Below, piece after piece: positions 54,501-64,000 of a DNA stretch of 64,000 nt (positions within the stretch are counted from its first letter, which is position 1; each line of letters begins with the position of its first letter). Location: the NCBI GenBank assembly GCA_018660305.1, contig JABJKO010000068.1:1-64000 (forward strand). Reading direction: 5' to 3'. Position numbers and translations under genes: made by a program. The stretch is from Rhodospirillaceae bacterium (GTDB lineage Bacteria > Pseudomonadota > Alphaproteobacteria > MPNO01 > UBA2964). The notes under the pieces are model-generated. The model was not told where the DNA came from and ran no database searches. It saw only the letters and a program-made list of their open reading frames with translations.

Positions 54501-56060
54501 CTATTCGGCGGCCTGGTTGAGTTCGGTTTTCTGAAACGATGCGAGCACGTCGGACAATCGCGTCCCTTCCGGGTCGGCGAGGGCGGCGGCGCGGGCATTG
54601 GCCAGGGCATCGGTAGCGCGCGCCGGATCCAAATTGCCGTCGAGGGCGGGGACGATCAGCGCGTCACGGATCCTGTCAAAATTATCCTGCCCACGGCGAA
54701 AGGTATCGCCATATCCCTTGATGAGCCGGACGCATTCGGACACTTCAAGGGCCAGTTCCAGGCTCTTTTGGACCGCCGCCTTCACGTCGGTCAGCCAATC
54801 GTCGATTTGATCCTGGGTTTCCTTGAATCCGTGGCTTTTGGGCCGCCAGTTTCTCAGACCGGCAAGCAGACGCAGACAGCCATATCCAAAGATCGACGTG
54901 CTGCGAATCTTCATCCCCAGATGGGCGCGGCCCTGCCAACCCCGGCGGGCCGATAGGGCCAGTAACGGGCGCGCCAGCCCGGAGGGCAGCACGGCGCAGA
55001 GTTCGTCTATCCCCGGTTTGAAATAATCCAGCACCACGATGGGCTCATGGGGTTTCGCCCGGACTTCGGCCCGTACACGCTCATACCGCTCCGGCGCGCT
55101 CTTGAGCTGCGCCACCCGGATGACGTCCTCATAGGACATGCGCAGCGCAAGCTGCCGCCCCACTTCGCGGGTGAGGGTGCCGTCACCGCCGGCCGCCTGT
55201 TCCACCGCCCAGATCGCCGTCACGCGCTCCAGATAGGTAACCCCATAAGATTCGTCCTGGTAATCGGTGAGCCGCCGGGCGCCTTCCAGCAGGACTTCAT
55301 GGGCGCATTCCGGAAATCCCGCCGCGATGCGCGCCTCCAGCGCCTCCGAAGCCGTGACCGCGTGCCGCTTGGTCTCGATCTCGGTGGGCGCCAGCGCCGC
55401 CTCGGGCGTGAATTGATACGCCATGCCGACGGCAAAGCCCTTCAGATTGGGCTCCACCGCGATACCACCGGCGCGAATGGCTTCTTCATAGGATCCCGCC
55501 GGCAGAGGCAGGAGCCCGGAGCCCGCCAGCACCCCCAATAGAATGGCGTTGAGGCTGACGCCCTCTTTCTGCGCCACCGCCCTCAGATCGGCCAGCAGCG
55601 CGTTCTTGCTACGCCGCGCGATGGCCTTGTGCAGGGTATCGGTATCGAACCGTCCGTCACCCATGGCCATGCGCTCGCCGGTGGAATAGACCCGATGGGT
55701 CGAGGCGATCAGGACGGTGCGGTCGGGGGTGATAAAGCCATTACTGATGGCGCGGCCGGATTCGACGAACTCGCTGGCCACCATGATGTCCACATCGCCG
55801 ACGCCGGGGTAAATGGCCAGGACCGGCCGCTTGCCGCCAAGCGCGTCGATGAGAACCGGAAAGATTTCCAGATAATAGGTAGTCGCCCCGGTGCGCTGGG
55901 CGACGCCGGGTATGGACGTGCTCTGGACCGGGTAACCGGCATGCTTCGCCGCCTCGACGATCCAGCCGGACAGCACCCCACCGCCTTCGCCGCCGATGGC
56001 CGACACCAGCAACGTGATGGGACGGTCGGCGCCAGTGGTTGTCATGCCGGTGGTTGTCAT
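54501..56060 (-). CDS. iorB: Indolepyruvate ferredoxin oxidoreductase, beta-type subunit with long C-terminus
   Basis: This 519-residue protein starts with the gamma/beta domain of 2-oxoacid oxidoreductases (ITLLVSAIGGEGGGVLSGWI, STSIPGVAQRTGATTYYLEI). It is extended by about 300 helical residues resembling DUF6537. It pairs with iorA (4-bp overlap) to oxidise arylpyruvates from aromatic amino acids to acyl-CoA. The first codons repeat MTTTG twice from a 15-bp tandem duplication, so ATG 56045 is an equal start. Confidence 0.88.
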   Translation of the reverse strand: MTTTGMTTTGADRPITLLVSAIGGEGGGVLSGWIVEAAKHAGYPVQSTSIPGVAQRTGATTYYLEIFPVLIDALGGKRPVLAIYPGVGDVDIMVASEFVESGRAISNGFITPDRTVLIASTHRVYSTGERMAMGDGRFDTDTLHKAIARRSKNALLADLRAVAQKEGVSLNAILLGVLAGSGLLPLPAGSYEEAIRAGGIAVEPNLKGFAVGMAYQFTPEAALAPTEIETKRHAVTASEALEARIAAGFPECAHEVLLEGARRLTDYQDESYGVTYLERVTAIWAVEQAAGGDGTLTREVGRQLALRMSYEDVIRVAQLKSAPERYERVRAEVRAKPHEPIVVLDYFKPGIDELCAVLPSGLARPLLALSARRGWQGRAHLGMKIRSTSIFGYGCLRLLAGLRNWRPKSHGFKETQDQIDDWLTDVKAAVQKSLELALEVSECVRLIKGYGDTFRRGQDNFDRIRDALIVPALDGNLDPARATDALANARAAALADPEGTRLSDVLASFQKTELNQAAE

Positions 56061-58201
56061 GATTCCGACGGGACAGCCGGTTGCGGCGCCAGCCTGGCGA
56101 TCACCGCCCGCCGCACCCGTTCCAGAAGGCGGTCATACCAGCCGGGGTTCTGCACGATGCGGGCTTCGTAGAAGGACGGGCACAGCACGGCGGCATGGGC
56201 CACCTCGCCGCACACGCCGCAGCCCACGCAATCGTTATTCACATGGGCCACCGGGTCCGTGCGCAGCGGATCGGGCGATGGCTTGATGGTGATGGACGGG
56301 CAGCCCGACAGGCGGATACAGGAATGGTCGCCGGTACAGACGTCATCATCGACCCCGAACCTTGTGCGGACCACGCGGTCGCCGTCGGCGAGCTGTTTGG
56401 CGATCTGCGGCCGGATGCGCCGCTGGCGCGCAAGCTGGCATTCGCCATCGGCGATGATCACCTTGAGCCCGCCCTGGGCCGTGGTCATGGCCTCGCGCAG
56501 GGTCTTGATCATGGTGGCGATGGAATAGGTACGGACGGTCCTGATCCAGCCGACACCAAGTCCCTTCATGGCCTTGTGGATGGACATGTCGCGGGTCTTG
56601 CCGTGACGATCGGTGGCGCTCGAAGGCAGCTTCTGCCAGCCGGTGGCCGAGGTATAGCCATTCTGAATGACCATGAGGACGGCATCATTGCCGTTGGCCT
56701 GGGCGGCGGCCACGCCGGACGAGATGCCGTTATGCCAGAACCCGCCATCACCCATGATGCTGAGCACCCGCTTGTCCATATTGGGCCGCAGCCCGGCCGA
56801 GCTGGCGAGTCCCAGCCCGTAGCCCATCACCGTATGGCCCACATTGAACGGCGGCAGGGCGGCGAAGGTATGGCAGCCGATATCGGCGCTGACGTGGGTG
56901 GGGCCCAGCTCGCGCTCGAGGATCTTGATGGCGCTGAAGATGGGCCGTTCGGGACAGCCGGTGCAGAAGCTCGGCTGGCGCAGCGGATAATCCGTACCCA
57001 GATCCGCCTTTGCCTGGTCCTTCTCGGCGAGAAGCTGGGTCATACGGCTCACCGCCGGGCCGATCTGCAGCGGCGGCGGCGCATGTTTCTCCAGGAACCC
57101 GGCAAGTCCGCGGATCATCACTTCGGAGGTATATTCGCCGCCCATGGGCAGCACGTCCTTGCCGGCGAGCACGGTGTTTACATCGGCCTTGCGCAGGATG
57201 GCGTGCAGCGCCTGTTCGATATAATCAGGCTGGCCTTCTTCGACCACCAGCACCGCGTCCTTGCCGGCGCAGAACCGCACCAGCTCGTCGGGCACCAGCG
57301 GATAGGTCACATTCATCACAAAGATCGGCAGACGCGCCTGGCCATAGACATCGGCCAGACCGAACTGATGCAGCGCCCGCATGAGCGTGTTGTAGATGCC
57401 GCCCTGGACGATCACGCCGATTTCCGGCACATCGCCCGCGAGGCTCTCATTGAGCCCGTTCTCCGAGATATACTTGATAGCAGCGGGCAGCCTGTGTTCG
57501 ATCTTGTGTTTTTCCTGGGTATAGGTGGCTGGCGGCAGGCTGACCTTGCCGAGATCGAAATCCGCCGCGCTGGCCGGATTGTTGCGTGAAATTTTCGGAT
57601 GGGCGTTGTCGCTTGCGGTGAAATGGCCATGCACATGGCAGGTGCGGATACGCAACTCCAGCATGGAAGGCATGTTGGACGCCTCGGACAGGCGGAAGGC
57701 ATGTTCCACCATGTCCACGATGGTGGGCAGCTCGGGCCGCGGATCCAGGAGGCAGATGGAGGATTTCATGGCGAACGCATGGGTGCGTTCCTGGATGATA
57801 CTGGAACCTTCGCCGTAATCTTCGCCGACGATGATCAGCGCCCCGCCGGTCACGCCCGCCGACGATAAATTCGACAGGCCGTCGGAGGCCACGTTGGTGC
57901 CGACAACTGACTTCCAGGTGACCGCGCCGCGGATGGGATAATTGACCGAGGCCGACAGCATGGCCGCCGCCGAGGCCTCATTGGCGCAGACTTCGAAATG
58001 AACGCCGTATTCATCGAGCAACGGCTCGGCGTCTGACAGCACGTCCATCAGATGGGAAATGGGCGCGCCCTGATAGCCGCCCACATAGGAGACCCCCGAC
58101 TGCAGCAGGGCTTTCGTGACGGCGAGTATCCCCTCGCCATGGAATATTTCGCCGTCACCGAGGCGCAGCAGCCCGATTTCCTTCTTGAACGACCGTTCCA
58201 T
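56057..58201 (-). CDS. iorA: Indolepyruvate ferredoxin oxidoreductase, alpha subunit
   Basis: This 714-residue thiamine-diphosphate enzyme has VSYVGGYQGAPISHLMDVL in the pyrimidine domain, PSFCTGCPERPIFSAI and SIMGDGGFWHNGISSGVAAA (TPP/Mg site). C-terminal cysteine clusters DVCTGDHSCIRLSGCPS and NNDCVGCGVCGEVA then LCPSF bind 4Fe-4S for electron transfer to ferredoxin. The first gene of the iorAB pair. It follows mlaC on the same strand after 130 bp. Confidence 0.93.
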   Translation of the reverse strand: MERSFKKEIGLLRLGDGEIFHGEGILAVTKALLQSGVSYVGGYQGAPISHLMDVLSDAEPLLDEYGVHFEVCANEASAAAMLSASVNYPIRGAVTWKSVVGTNVASDGLSNLSSAGVTGGALIIVGEDYGEGSSIIQERTHAFAMKSSICLLDPRPELPTIVDMVEHAFRLSEASNMPSMLELRIRTCHVHGHFTASDNAHPKISRNNPASAADFDLGKVSLPPATYTQEKHKIEHRLPAAIKYISENGLNESLAGDVPEIGVIVQGGIYNTLMRALHQFGLADVYGQARLPIFVMNVTYPLVPDELVRFCAGKDAVLVVEEGQPDYIEQALHAILRKADVNTVLAGKDVLPMGGEYTSEVMIRGLAGFLEKHAPPPLQIGPAVSRMTQLLAEKDQAKADLGTDYPLRQPSFCTGCPERPIFSAIKILERELGPTHVSADIGCHTFAALPPFNVGHTVMGYGLGLASSAGLRPNMDKRVLSIMGDGGFWHNGISSGVAAAQANGNDAVLMVIQNGYTSATGWQKLPSSATDRHGKTRDMSIHKAMKGLGVGWIRTVRTYSIATMIKTLREAMTTAQGGLKVIIADGECQLARQRRIRPQIAKQLADGDRVVRTRFGVDDDVCTGDHSCIRLSGCPSITIKPSPDPLRTDPVAHVNNDCVGCGVCGEVAHAAVLCPSFYEARIVQNPGWYDRLLERVRRAVIARLAPQPAVPSES

Positions 58202-58246
58202 TCATCCCACGCCGTTGGAAGATACCGGCGACGACCCTACCACGGG

Positions 58247-58280
58247 GCGGAGCCGGTCAAACAGTCCGATTCGGCTCCGC
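58247..58280. other. Intergenic hairpin between mlaC and iorA
   Basis: GCGGAGCCG and CGGCTCCGC pair perfectly over a 16-nt loop in the 130-bp gap. No T-run follows on the minus strand, so it is not a classical terminator; it may stabilise RNA ends. Confidence 0.35.
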
Positions 58281-58331
58281 TATCTCCTCACCCCACGTTT
58301 CCATGGTGCTGCCGTGAGCCGATAAATCTTT

Positions 58332-59063
58332 CTACCGAACACGCTTGCTCATTTCGGCGGCGGCTTCGAGGAGGAGCCGGCTGAGGATCGCGCGGGACGT
58401 ATGGCCCTGGCCTCCAACGGCCGTCTGAGCCTGTCTTGTCGCCACCCGGCGAAGGCCTATCAGAAGCCCGCCGACCCCGCTTCTGGATACCACCGCCCTG
58501 AATTCCTCCCGCTTTACGGTGATCAGGCTCACATTGTCGCGCAGAATATCCACCAGGAAGGCGCGGCACTGATTGAAGGCGATGCGCCAACCGAGATGGG
58601 TTGCCGCCGTCCTTGGCAGGGTAAGTTTCGACTTCAACAAGAGGGCGTTGGCGCCGAATACCGGACGTTTCGAGATTTCCAGCGTCGCGTTACGAAACCG
58701 CATCACCTGCTGGGCCAGGGCGTAGGATACTGTTTCCCTGAAGAGGGATTTGTACTCAAGGCGCTGCTCGGGCGTCGCCTGATGCCAGAACCTGCCCATG
58801 GCGTATTTGGCCAACGGGTCGAACTTCACATTTTCCAAAATATGCGCCGTCATCGGAACTAGCGGGGGAATAAGCGGGTTCGGATTCTGCGTCAAAATAT
58901 CACCTGCCTTGCGCGTCAGGTTTTCGACAAATTGCATGGCTTCGAGCCGGCGGTCGACGTCGCAGGCAAGCGTGGCGCGGGAAGGCAGGACAAAAAGCAC
59001 TGCAATCAAAAGAGCCAAAGCAAACTGAAGGCGACCTGAGCGGCGGGCTGCGGCATCATCCAT
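58332..59063 (-). CDS. MlaC/Ttg2D-like phospholipid-binding protein
   Basis: This 243-residue protein has a signal peptide (QFALALLIAVLFVLPSRATL) and the MlaC fold: AMGRFWHQATPEQRLEYKSL with FRETVSYALAQ, and RDNVSLITVKREEFRAVVSR with GVGGLLIGLR. MlaC proteins carry phospholipid across the periplasm. No mlaABDEF genes are near; the divergent partner is an RND/MMPL exporter, suggesting a different lipid export role. Confidence 0.82.
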   Translation of the reverse strand: MDDAAARRSGRLQFALALLIAVLFVLPSRATLACDVDRRLEAMQFVENLTRKAGDILTQNPNPLIPPLVPMTAHILENVKFDPLAKYAMGRFWHQATPEQRLEYKSLFRETVSYALAQQVMRFRNATLEISKRPVFGANALLLKSKLTLPRTAATHLGWRIAFNQCRAFLVDILRDNVSLITVKREEFRAVVSRSGVGGLLIGLRRVATRQAQTAVGGQGHTSRAILSRLLLEAAAEMSKRVR

Positions 59064-59263
59064 GACGGCAATTTCCGGTTAAACCGATGGGAGGTCTCGA
59101 CAGTCGAGGATTACTTATGGGTATCGCCGCGACCATATTTTTACGCGCAAGCATAAAACCGAGCCCCATTTCCAACCGATTCGTATAAGAATATGTCCCC
59201 GTGTTCAACAGACCCCTGACATTGCCCCCCGGATAGTTTGGTAGTGCGTAAAAAGGAAACCCT

Positions 59264-61753
59264 ATGACGTCCCGCATCCTGCAGGCCTATGACACTCTGG
59301 TGTTTCAAAAGCCCAAATTAGTTCTGTTGGTAATGCTCTCGGTTCTGATTTTCTTCGGTTACCACACCACAAACTTCAAGCTGGACGCCTCGGCCGACTC
59401 TCTGTTGTTGGAAGATGACGCGGACCTCAATCTGTTTCGCAAAATCCAGGAACGCTATCCGAGCAGCGCATTACTCGTCGTGACCTACACCCCGGAACGG
59501 GATCTCTTCTCGGGCCCGTCACTGGGAGCGTTGAAGAAACTCGGTGGAGCACTCAACAAGGTCGTCGGCGTGGAGTCGGTGTTCACCATACTCGACGCCC
59601 CCTTGTTCAAAAACTCGGACGTGCCCTTTGCGGAACTGATCAAGGACATACCCACCCTGGAAAAATCCGGCATCGACCGGGGCAAGGCCAGGGACGAGCT
59701 CGTCAATAGCCCTATTTTTAGCGAACTCATCCTCAGCGCGGATGGCCGCACCACCGCCCTGTTGATACGCCTCGACAAGAACATCAAGTATGACGATCTG
59801 CTGCGGTCCCGGAACGCGTTGCGGGCCAAGAACCGAAAGACGGGTCTCTCCGACAAGGAAAGCCAAACCCTGAAGAGCATCAGCGCCGAGTACGACCGGG
59901 CGCATGATGTGCTGAACACGCAACGCCACCGAACCATTGGCCAGATCAGAGAAATCATCAAACCGTACCGTCAGCATGGTGTCCTGCATCTCGGCGGTGT
60001 GCCGATGATTACCGACGACATGGTGCGGTTCGTGCGCAATGATTTGATCGTCTTCGGGGGCGGAGTGTTTATCTTCCTGGTCATCGTCCTCACAATCATC
60101 TTCCGCCAAGTGCGTTGGGTGGTGCTCCCGTTACTCAGCTGTGTTTATGCCGGGCTGGTCATGATGGGCGTCCTGGGCCTGATCGGTTGGAAGGTCACCG
60201 TCATCTCCTCCAATTTTCTCGCCCTCATGCTGATCATCACCATCTCCATGAATATTCATCTGATCGTCCGCTACCGGCAGCTCCGGCAGGATCATCCGGA
60301 CGATGATCAGTTGGCGCTGGTCAGAAACACAATCCGAAAGATGGTCAAACCCTGTTTCTACACGGCGCTCACCACCATCATGGGGTTCAGTTCCCTGGTG
60401 GTGAGCGACATCAAACCGGTCATTGATTTCGGCTGGATGATGAGCGCCGGGCTGGCGGTGACGTTTGTCACCTCGTTCCTCCTGTTCCCGGCGTTGCTGA
60501 TGGTCATGGGGAAGTCAGGATCCACCCCGACCATCGACAGCGAACGGTTTCGGTTGCCCATCCACCTGGCCCGCCTGACCGAGCTGCACGGCAACAAGAT
60601 CCTGGCGTTTACGGTCCTTCTGGCGGTGGTGAGCGGGGTGGGCATAGAACGGTTGCGCGTCGAGAACAGCTTCATCAATTATTTTCGGGACAGCACGGAA
60701 ATTTTTCAGGGTCTCAAGCTCATCGATGAAAAACTCGGTGGCACCACCCCCCTGGAAATCCTCATTAAATTCAAGAAGGACACCGCCTTCGATTTGAAAC
60801 CGGAGGACCTTGAAGGGTTGAGCAAGGAAGACATCGAAATGGAGCACGAGTACGCGGCGATACGCGCCAAATCGCCGCAATACTGGTTCACCCCTTCCAA
60901 GATCCAGCGCATCAAGGAGGTTCAGGATTACCTCGATGGGCGGTCCGAAATCGGCAAGGTGCTGTCGCTTGCCTCCATGGTCCGGATTGCCGAGGACTTT
61001 CTCGATAAAGAGCTGGACGGGTTGGAGCTCGCCATCCTCTATACCAAAATTTCCCCTGCCGAAAAAAGAGACCTCATCGCCCCCTATGTTTCCATAAACA
61101 ACAATGAAGCACGTTTCCTCGCGCGGGTGACGGATTCAAAACCGGATTTACGGCGCAAGGAATTGCTGGAGACGGTGCGCTATGATCTCGTAAACAAGCT
61201 CGGATTCGAGAAGCAGGAGATCGTCGTAAGCGGGCTGATGGTGCTCTACAACAATATGCTGCAGAGCCTGTTCAATTCGCAGATCAAGACCATCGGTGTG
61301 GTGATGCTGGGGATCGCGATCATGTTCCTGGTGCTGTTCCGGTCGGTCACCCTGGCGATTATCGGTATTCTGCCAAACCTGCTGGGGGCCGCAGTGGTCC
61401 TGGGTGTCATGGGGTTGGCGGACATCCCGCTGGACATGATGACCATCACCATCGCCGCCATCACCATCGGCATCGCGGTCGATAACGGCATTCACTACAT
61501 CTACCGCTTCAGGGAGGAATACGCCCTGACCCACCGGTATGAAGAAACCCTGCACATCTGCCATGCGAACATCGGCAAGGCGGTCTTCTACACCACCCTG
61601 ACCATCATCTTCGGCTTTTCCATCCTGGTGTTTTCCAACTTCATCCCGACCATATATTTCGGCGTGCTGACCGCCGCCGCCATGTTCATCGCCCTCATGG
61701 CAGCGCTCACCGTGCTACCAAAGCTGATCCTGCTCTGGAAACCGTTCAGCTGA
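59264..61753 (+). CDS. MMPL/RND-family exporter
   Basis: This is an 829-residue protein with twelve predicted membrane spans: one near residue 20, five at 260-420, one near 445, five at 670-825. It has two large periplasmic domains. SADSLLLEDDADLNLFRKI, SMNIHLIVRYRQLRQDHP and GIAVDNGIHYIYRFREEYAL are typical of lipid-exporting RND proteins related to HpnN. AAGGAAA lies before the ATG. The 200-bp divergent region with mlaC has no clear promoter to my eye. Confidence 0.9.
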   Translation: MTSRILQAYDTLVFQKPKLVLLVMLSVLIFFGYHTTNFKLDASADSLLLEDDADLNLFRKIQERYPSSALLVVTYTPERDLFSGPSLGALKKLGGALNKVVGVESVFTILDAPLFKNSDVPFAELIKDIPTLEKSGIDRGKARDELVNSPIFSELILSADGRTTALLIRLDKNIKYDDLLRSRNALRAKNRKTGLSDKESQTLKSISAEYDRAHDVLNTQRHRTIGQIREIIKPYRQHGVLHLGGVPMITDDMVRFVRNDLIVFGGGVFIFLVIVLTIIFRQVRWVVLPLLSCVYAGLVMMGVLGLIGWKVTVISSNFLALMLIITISMNIHLIVRYRQLRQDHPDDDQLALVRNTIRKMVKPCFYTALTTIMGFSSLVVSDIKPVIDFGWMMSAGLAVTFVTSFLLFPALLMVMGKSGSTPTIDSERFRLPIHLARLTELHGNKILAFTVLLAVVSGVGIERLRVENSFINYFRDSTEIFQGLKLIDEKLGGTTPLEILIKFKKDTAFDLKPEDLEGLSKEDIEMEHEYAAIRAKSPQYWFTPSKIQRIKEVQDYLDGRSEIGKVLSLASMVRIAEDFLDKELDGLELAILYTKISPAEKRDLIAPYVSINNNEARFLARVTDSKPDLRRKELLETVRYDLVNKLGFEKQEIVVSGLMVLYNNMLQSLFNSQIKTIGVVMLGIAIMFLVLFRSVTLAIIGILPNLLGAAVVLGVMGLADIPLDMMTITIAAITIGIAVDNGIHYIYRFREEYALTHRYEETLHICHANIGKAVFYTTLTIIFGFSILVFSNFIPTIYFGVLTAAAMFIALMAALTVLPKLILLWKPFS

Positions 61754-61835
61754 TATCGCCGCTCCTCTGGCCTGACTGGGAGGGATGTAAAACAGGTTCC
61801 GCCCGTCGGGGCGGCGCGCTACCCTGTTCGCCGCT

Positions 61836-62699
61836 ATGACCCATTGCGACATCAGACCCTTGAAAGCCCCGTTCGGCGCCGAGGTGATCGGCGTTGATTT
61901 GAAACAGTCCCTCGATGGCGGGACGAAGACCGCCATCAACAGAGCCTTCGCCGACAACGGCGTGCTGGTGTTTCGCGGCCAGTCATTCGCTACACCGGAT
62001 CAGTTCCTGGCCGCCGCCACCAATCTGGGGGAGCCCATGCCGCCTGTGGTCGCCACCTACCGGCTGCCCGGTTATGAGGCCATCGAGGAGCTCACGAATA
62101 CCGCCACCGACACGCGCACCGGCGAAAAAACCCTGCTCTATCGCGGCGGGTCGTGGCATACCGATCATTCCAATCTGGCCTGCCCGCCCAAGGCCACCAC
62201 GCTCTATGCCATCGATTTGCCGCCCAGCGGCGGTGGCAATACGGAATTCATCAATATGATGATGGCCTATGAGGCCCTGGATCCTGCCACCAGGGAGACA
62301 TTGCGGGGCCGCCGCGCCTTTCAGGCCTATATCTCGCGCCGGGCGCCACGCAAGCTGCTGGCACGCACCGACGCGGAGAAGCAAGGCAGCGACGGAGTCT
62401 GGCAACCGATGGTGCGCCGTCATCCCGAAACCGGCCGCGCGGCGCTCTATCTCAACCCCATGCGCTGTGACGCGGTGGAGGAGATGGAGCAGGCAGAGGG
62501 CGATGTTCTTCTGGATGCGCTTTATGCCCATGCCGACCAGACACAATTCCAGTACAGCCATGGCTGGTCCGCCGGCGACATGCTGATCTGGGACAACCGT
62601 TCCTGCCTGCATCAGGCGACGCCGGTCCGGGTCGCCAGCGAACGGCGCTACATGCACCGCATCATGCTCAGGGGCGACGCGCCGATCATGGCCGGCTAG
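61836..62699 (+). CDS. TauD/TfdA-family Fe(II)/2-oxoglutarate dioxygenase
   Basis: This 287-residue enzyme has the facial triad in SWHTDHSNL (His, Asp) and CLHQATPV (His), and an Arg for oxoglutarate in ERRYMHRIML. APFGAEVIGVDL at the start is typical. The substrate could be a sulfonate, phenoxyacid or other small acid. It lies 82 bp after the exporter gene and 87 bp before the acyl-CoA ligase. Confidence 0.92.
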   Translation: MTHCDIRPLKAPFGAEVIGVDLKQSLDGGTKTAINRAFADNGVLVFRGQSFATPDQFLAAATNLGEPMPPVVATYRLPGYEAIEELTNTATDTRTGEKTLLYRGGSWHTDHSNLACPPKATTLYAIDLPPSGGGNTEFINMMMAYEALDPATRETLRGRRAFQAYISRRAPRKLLARTDAEKQGSDGVWQPMVRRHPETGRAALYLNPMRCDAVEEMEQAEGDVLLDALYAHADQTQFQYSHGWSAGDMLIWDNRSCLHQATPVRVASERRYMHRIMLRGDAPIMAG

Positions 62700-62786
62700 A
62701 GCCCTCTACACCTAAAAGATGCGGAAAGAATTCTCATACGATAAGGTCTTCTCTCCCAGCGGCCAACAAACGAAGAGATACAGCCC

Positions 62787-64000
62787 TTGCTGACCGGCGA
62801 TATTCTGCTCCAAAGCGCCAAGCGCCACCCGGCCAAGACCGCGTTGATCTACGGCGAGCGGCGGGTGAGTTATGGTGATCTGGCGGCGGCGGCCAACCAA
62901 TTTGCCCATGGAATGCTGGGCCTGGGCATCGCCAAATCCGACACCATCGCCATCATGAGCCGGAACATCCCGGAATATGTCATGGCGCATTTCGGCAGCG
63001 CCCAGACCGGGGCCATCCTGTGCAATCTGATGACCGGCTATGCGGCGGACGAGCTGGTCGCCATCCTGGAGCAGACCGGCGCGAAACTGGTGGTCGTCGA
63101 GGCCGGCTTCCAGGACAAGATCGCCCAAATCATCGACCGGCTGCCGGCGCTCGACCATGTCATCGTCATCGGCGAACCGGCCACCGGCACTTGGCACGAA
63201 TTCGACGATTTCATCGGCGGCCAGCCGAAAACCCCGCCCAATGTGATGCTATTGGAGACCGATCCCTTCGCCATGACCTTCACCGGCGGCACCACGGGCC
63301 GCCCCAAGGGCGCCATGGTCAGCCATCGCTGCCGCCTGGTCAGCTGCTACACCATCGCCATCGAACAGGAAGTAACCGAGGACGACGTGGTCGGGCTCAT
63401 CACGCCGCTCTATCACGCCATGGGATCGCTGGTGTGGATGCCCACCGCAATTTTGGTCGGCGCCACCTGCGTGCTGCTGACCGGCTGGGACGCCGATGAA
63501 TTCGCCGGGGAAACCCACCGCCACGGCATCAGCAATGTCATGATGGTACCGGTTCAGTTGAGCCAGCTTCTGGACGCCGCCCATTTCAGCAAAGAAAAAC
63601 TCAGCTCCCTGCGTATGATCACCTGCGCAGGCGCTATTACGCCGCCTGACCTGGTGGCGTCGGTCGATGCCAGGCTGCCGGACACCAAATTCACCGATCA
63701 TTACGGCCAGTCGGAAACCGGGCCTCTTTGCATCTACAAACCCAGCCATCCGCGCCATAAGGCGGCCACCGTCGGCCGGCCGGCGCTGGGTGTCGATCTG
63801 GCCCTGCTCGATCCCGACGGACATCCGGTTGCGGTGGGGGAGACCGGCGAGATCGTCGTGCGCGGGCCTTTCCTGATGGACGGCTATTACAACAATGCGG
63901 AGGAGACCACCGCCTATTTCAAGAACGATGACGGCTGGGCCTGGACCGGCGATCTGGCCAGCATGGACGAGGACGGATTCGTCACCCTGGCGGGCCGGTC
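62787..64000 (+). CDS. Acyl-CoA synthetase (AMP-forming), 5' part
   Basis: The frame from TTG 62787 (GAAGAGA upstream, start uncertain) runs 404 codons to the window edge without a stop. FAMTFTGGTTGRPKGAMVSH is the phosphate loop, DHYGQSETGPLCIY the adenine motif, and WAWTGDLASMDEDGFVTLAG the hinge region. It activates a carboxylic acid with ATP and CoA. The C-terminal catalytic Lys lies beyond the edge. It may act with the adjacent TauD-type oxygenase. Confidence 0.85.
   Translation, partial: MLTGDILLQSAKRHPAKTALIYGERRVSYGDLAAAANQFAHGMLGLGIAKSDTIAIMSRNIPEYVMAHFGSAQTGAILCNLMTGYAADELVAILEQTGAKLVVVEAGFQDKIAQIIDRLPALDHVIVIGEPATGTWHEFDDFIGGQPKTPPNVMLLETDPFAMTFTGGTTGRPKGAMVSHRCRLVSCYTIAIEQEVTEDDVVGLITPLYHAMGSLVWMPTAILVGATCVLLTGWDADEFAGETHRHGISNVMMVPVQLSQLLDAAHFSKEKLSSLRMITCAGAITPPDLVASVDARLPDTKFTDHYGQSETGPLCIYKPSHPRHKAATVGRPALGVDLALLDPDGHPVAVGETGEIVVRGPFLMDGYYNNAEETTAYFKNDDGWAWTGDLASMDEDGFVTLAGR

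Noticed and set aside
56081..57589. 502-codon open frame on the plus strand
   Set aside because: Antisense to iorA; no domain, His/Gly/Ala-rich shadow composition.
1..64000. CRISPR arrays, insertion sequences, prophage genes, rRNA
   Set aside because: I looked for regularly spaced repeats, transposase or integrase motifs and rRNA stretches and saw none.

Overview
The window reads as a chromosome segment of a GC-rich Alphaproteobacterium, with Rhodospirillales-like or related marine/soil lineages the best guess. Pointers are a DUF2336 protein, a DctPQM TRAP transporter, an oxygen-independent indolepyruvate oxidoreductase, and the overall codon use. Family names below come from recognising the sequences; no database was searched.

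Region 1 (1-6712): the 5' part of a gentisate 1,2-dioxygenase gene runs off the left edge. A small secreted protein of unknown function follows on the other strand, then one tight minus-strand operon dctP-dctQ-dctM-rdhA1-rdhA2. This couples a TRAP importer to two tandem, leaderless, corrinoid/4Fe-4S reductive-dehalogenase-like proteins. Together with the ring-cleavage gene it suggests uptake and breakdown of a (possibly halogenated) aromatic acid; that is an inference.

Region 2 (7000-48431): a very large exosortase A (XrtA)/exopolysaccharide locus. It contains at least five GT4-type glycosyltransferases, the PrsK/PrsR two-component system and PrsT TPR protein, the priming sugar transferase, XrtA with a fused EpsI domain, an amidotransferase, Stp1-type transferase, FemAB-like protein, PEP-locus deacetylase and secretion ATPase. 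It also holds a small-molecule cassette (AMP ligase, PLP decarboxylase, Asn-synthetase, ACP, two hydrolases), a UDP-GlcNAc 2-epimerase, an O-antigen-ligase-like membrane protein, an alkaline-phosphatase-fold protein, a secreted lectin-fold protein behind a good sigma-54 promoter, and a UDP-glucuronate 4-epimerase. A tRNA-Val(UAC) and an AT-rich stretch split the locus. In the core operon the polysaccharide-export (Wza-like) gene is cut at 117 codons and joined directly to the last codons of an outer-membrane barrel gene. This looks like a deletion of the genes normally between them (rest of the exporter, chain-length protein, tyrosine kinase, most of the barrel), or an assembly collapse.

Region 3 (48532-64000): housekeeping and catabolic genes. 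These are a DUF2336 protein, a flavin-dependent luciferase-like oxidoreductase, a lysine-catabolic pair (saccharopine dehydrogenase-like and aminoadipate-semialdehyde dehydrogenase), an FKBP/SlyD-like isomerase, the fused-type iorBA pair, a MlaC-like protein divergent from an MMPL/RND lipid exporter, a TauD-type dioxygenase, and the 5' part of an acyl-CoA ligase gene running off the right edge.

The most interesting points are the TRAP-coupled tandem RdhA pair, the uncharacterised ACP/ligase/decarboxylase/amidotransferase cassette tied to exosortase A, the deletion scar in the exporter gene, and the apparent lack of a canonical PEP-CTERM substrate next to the sortase.
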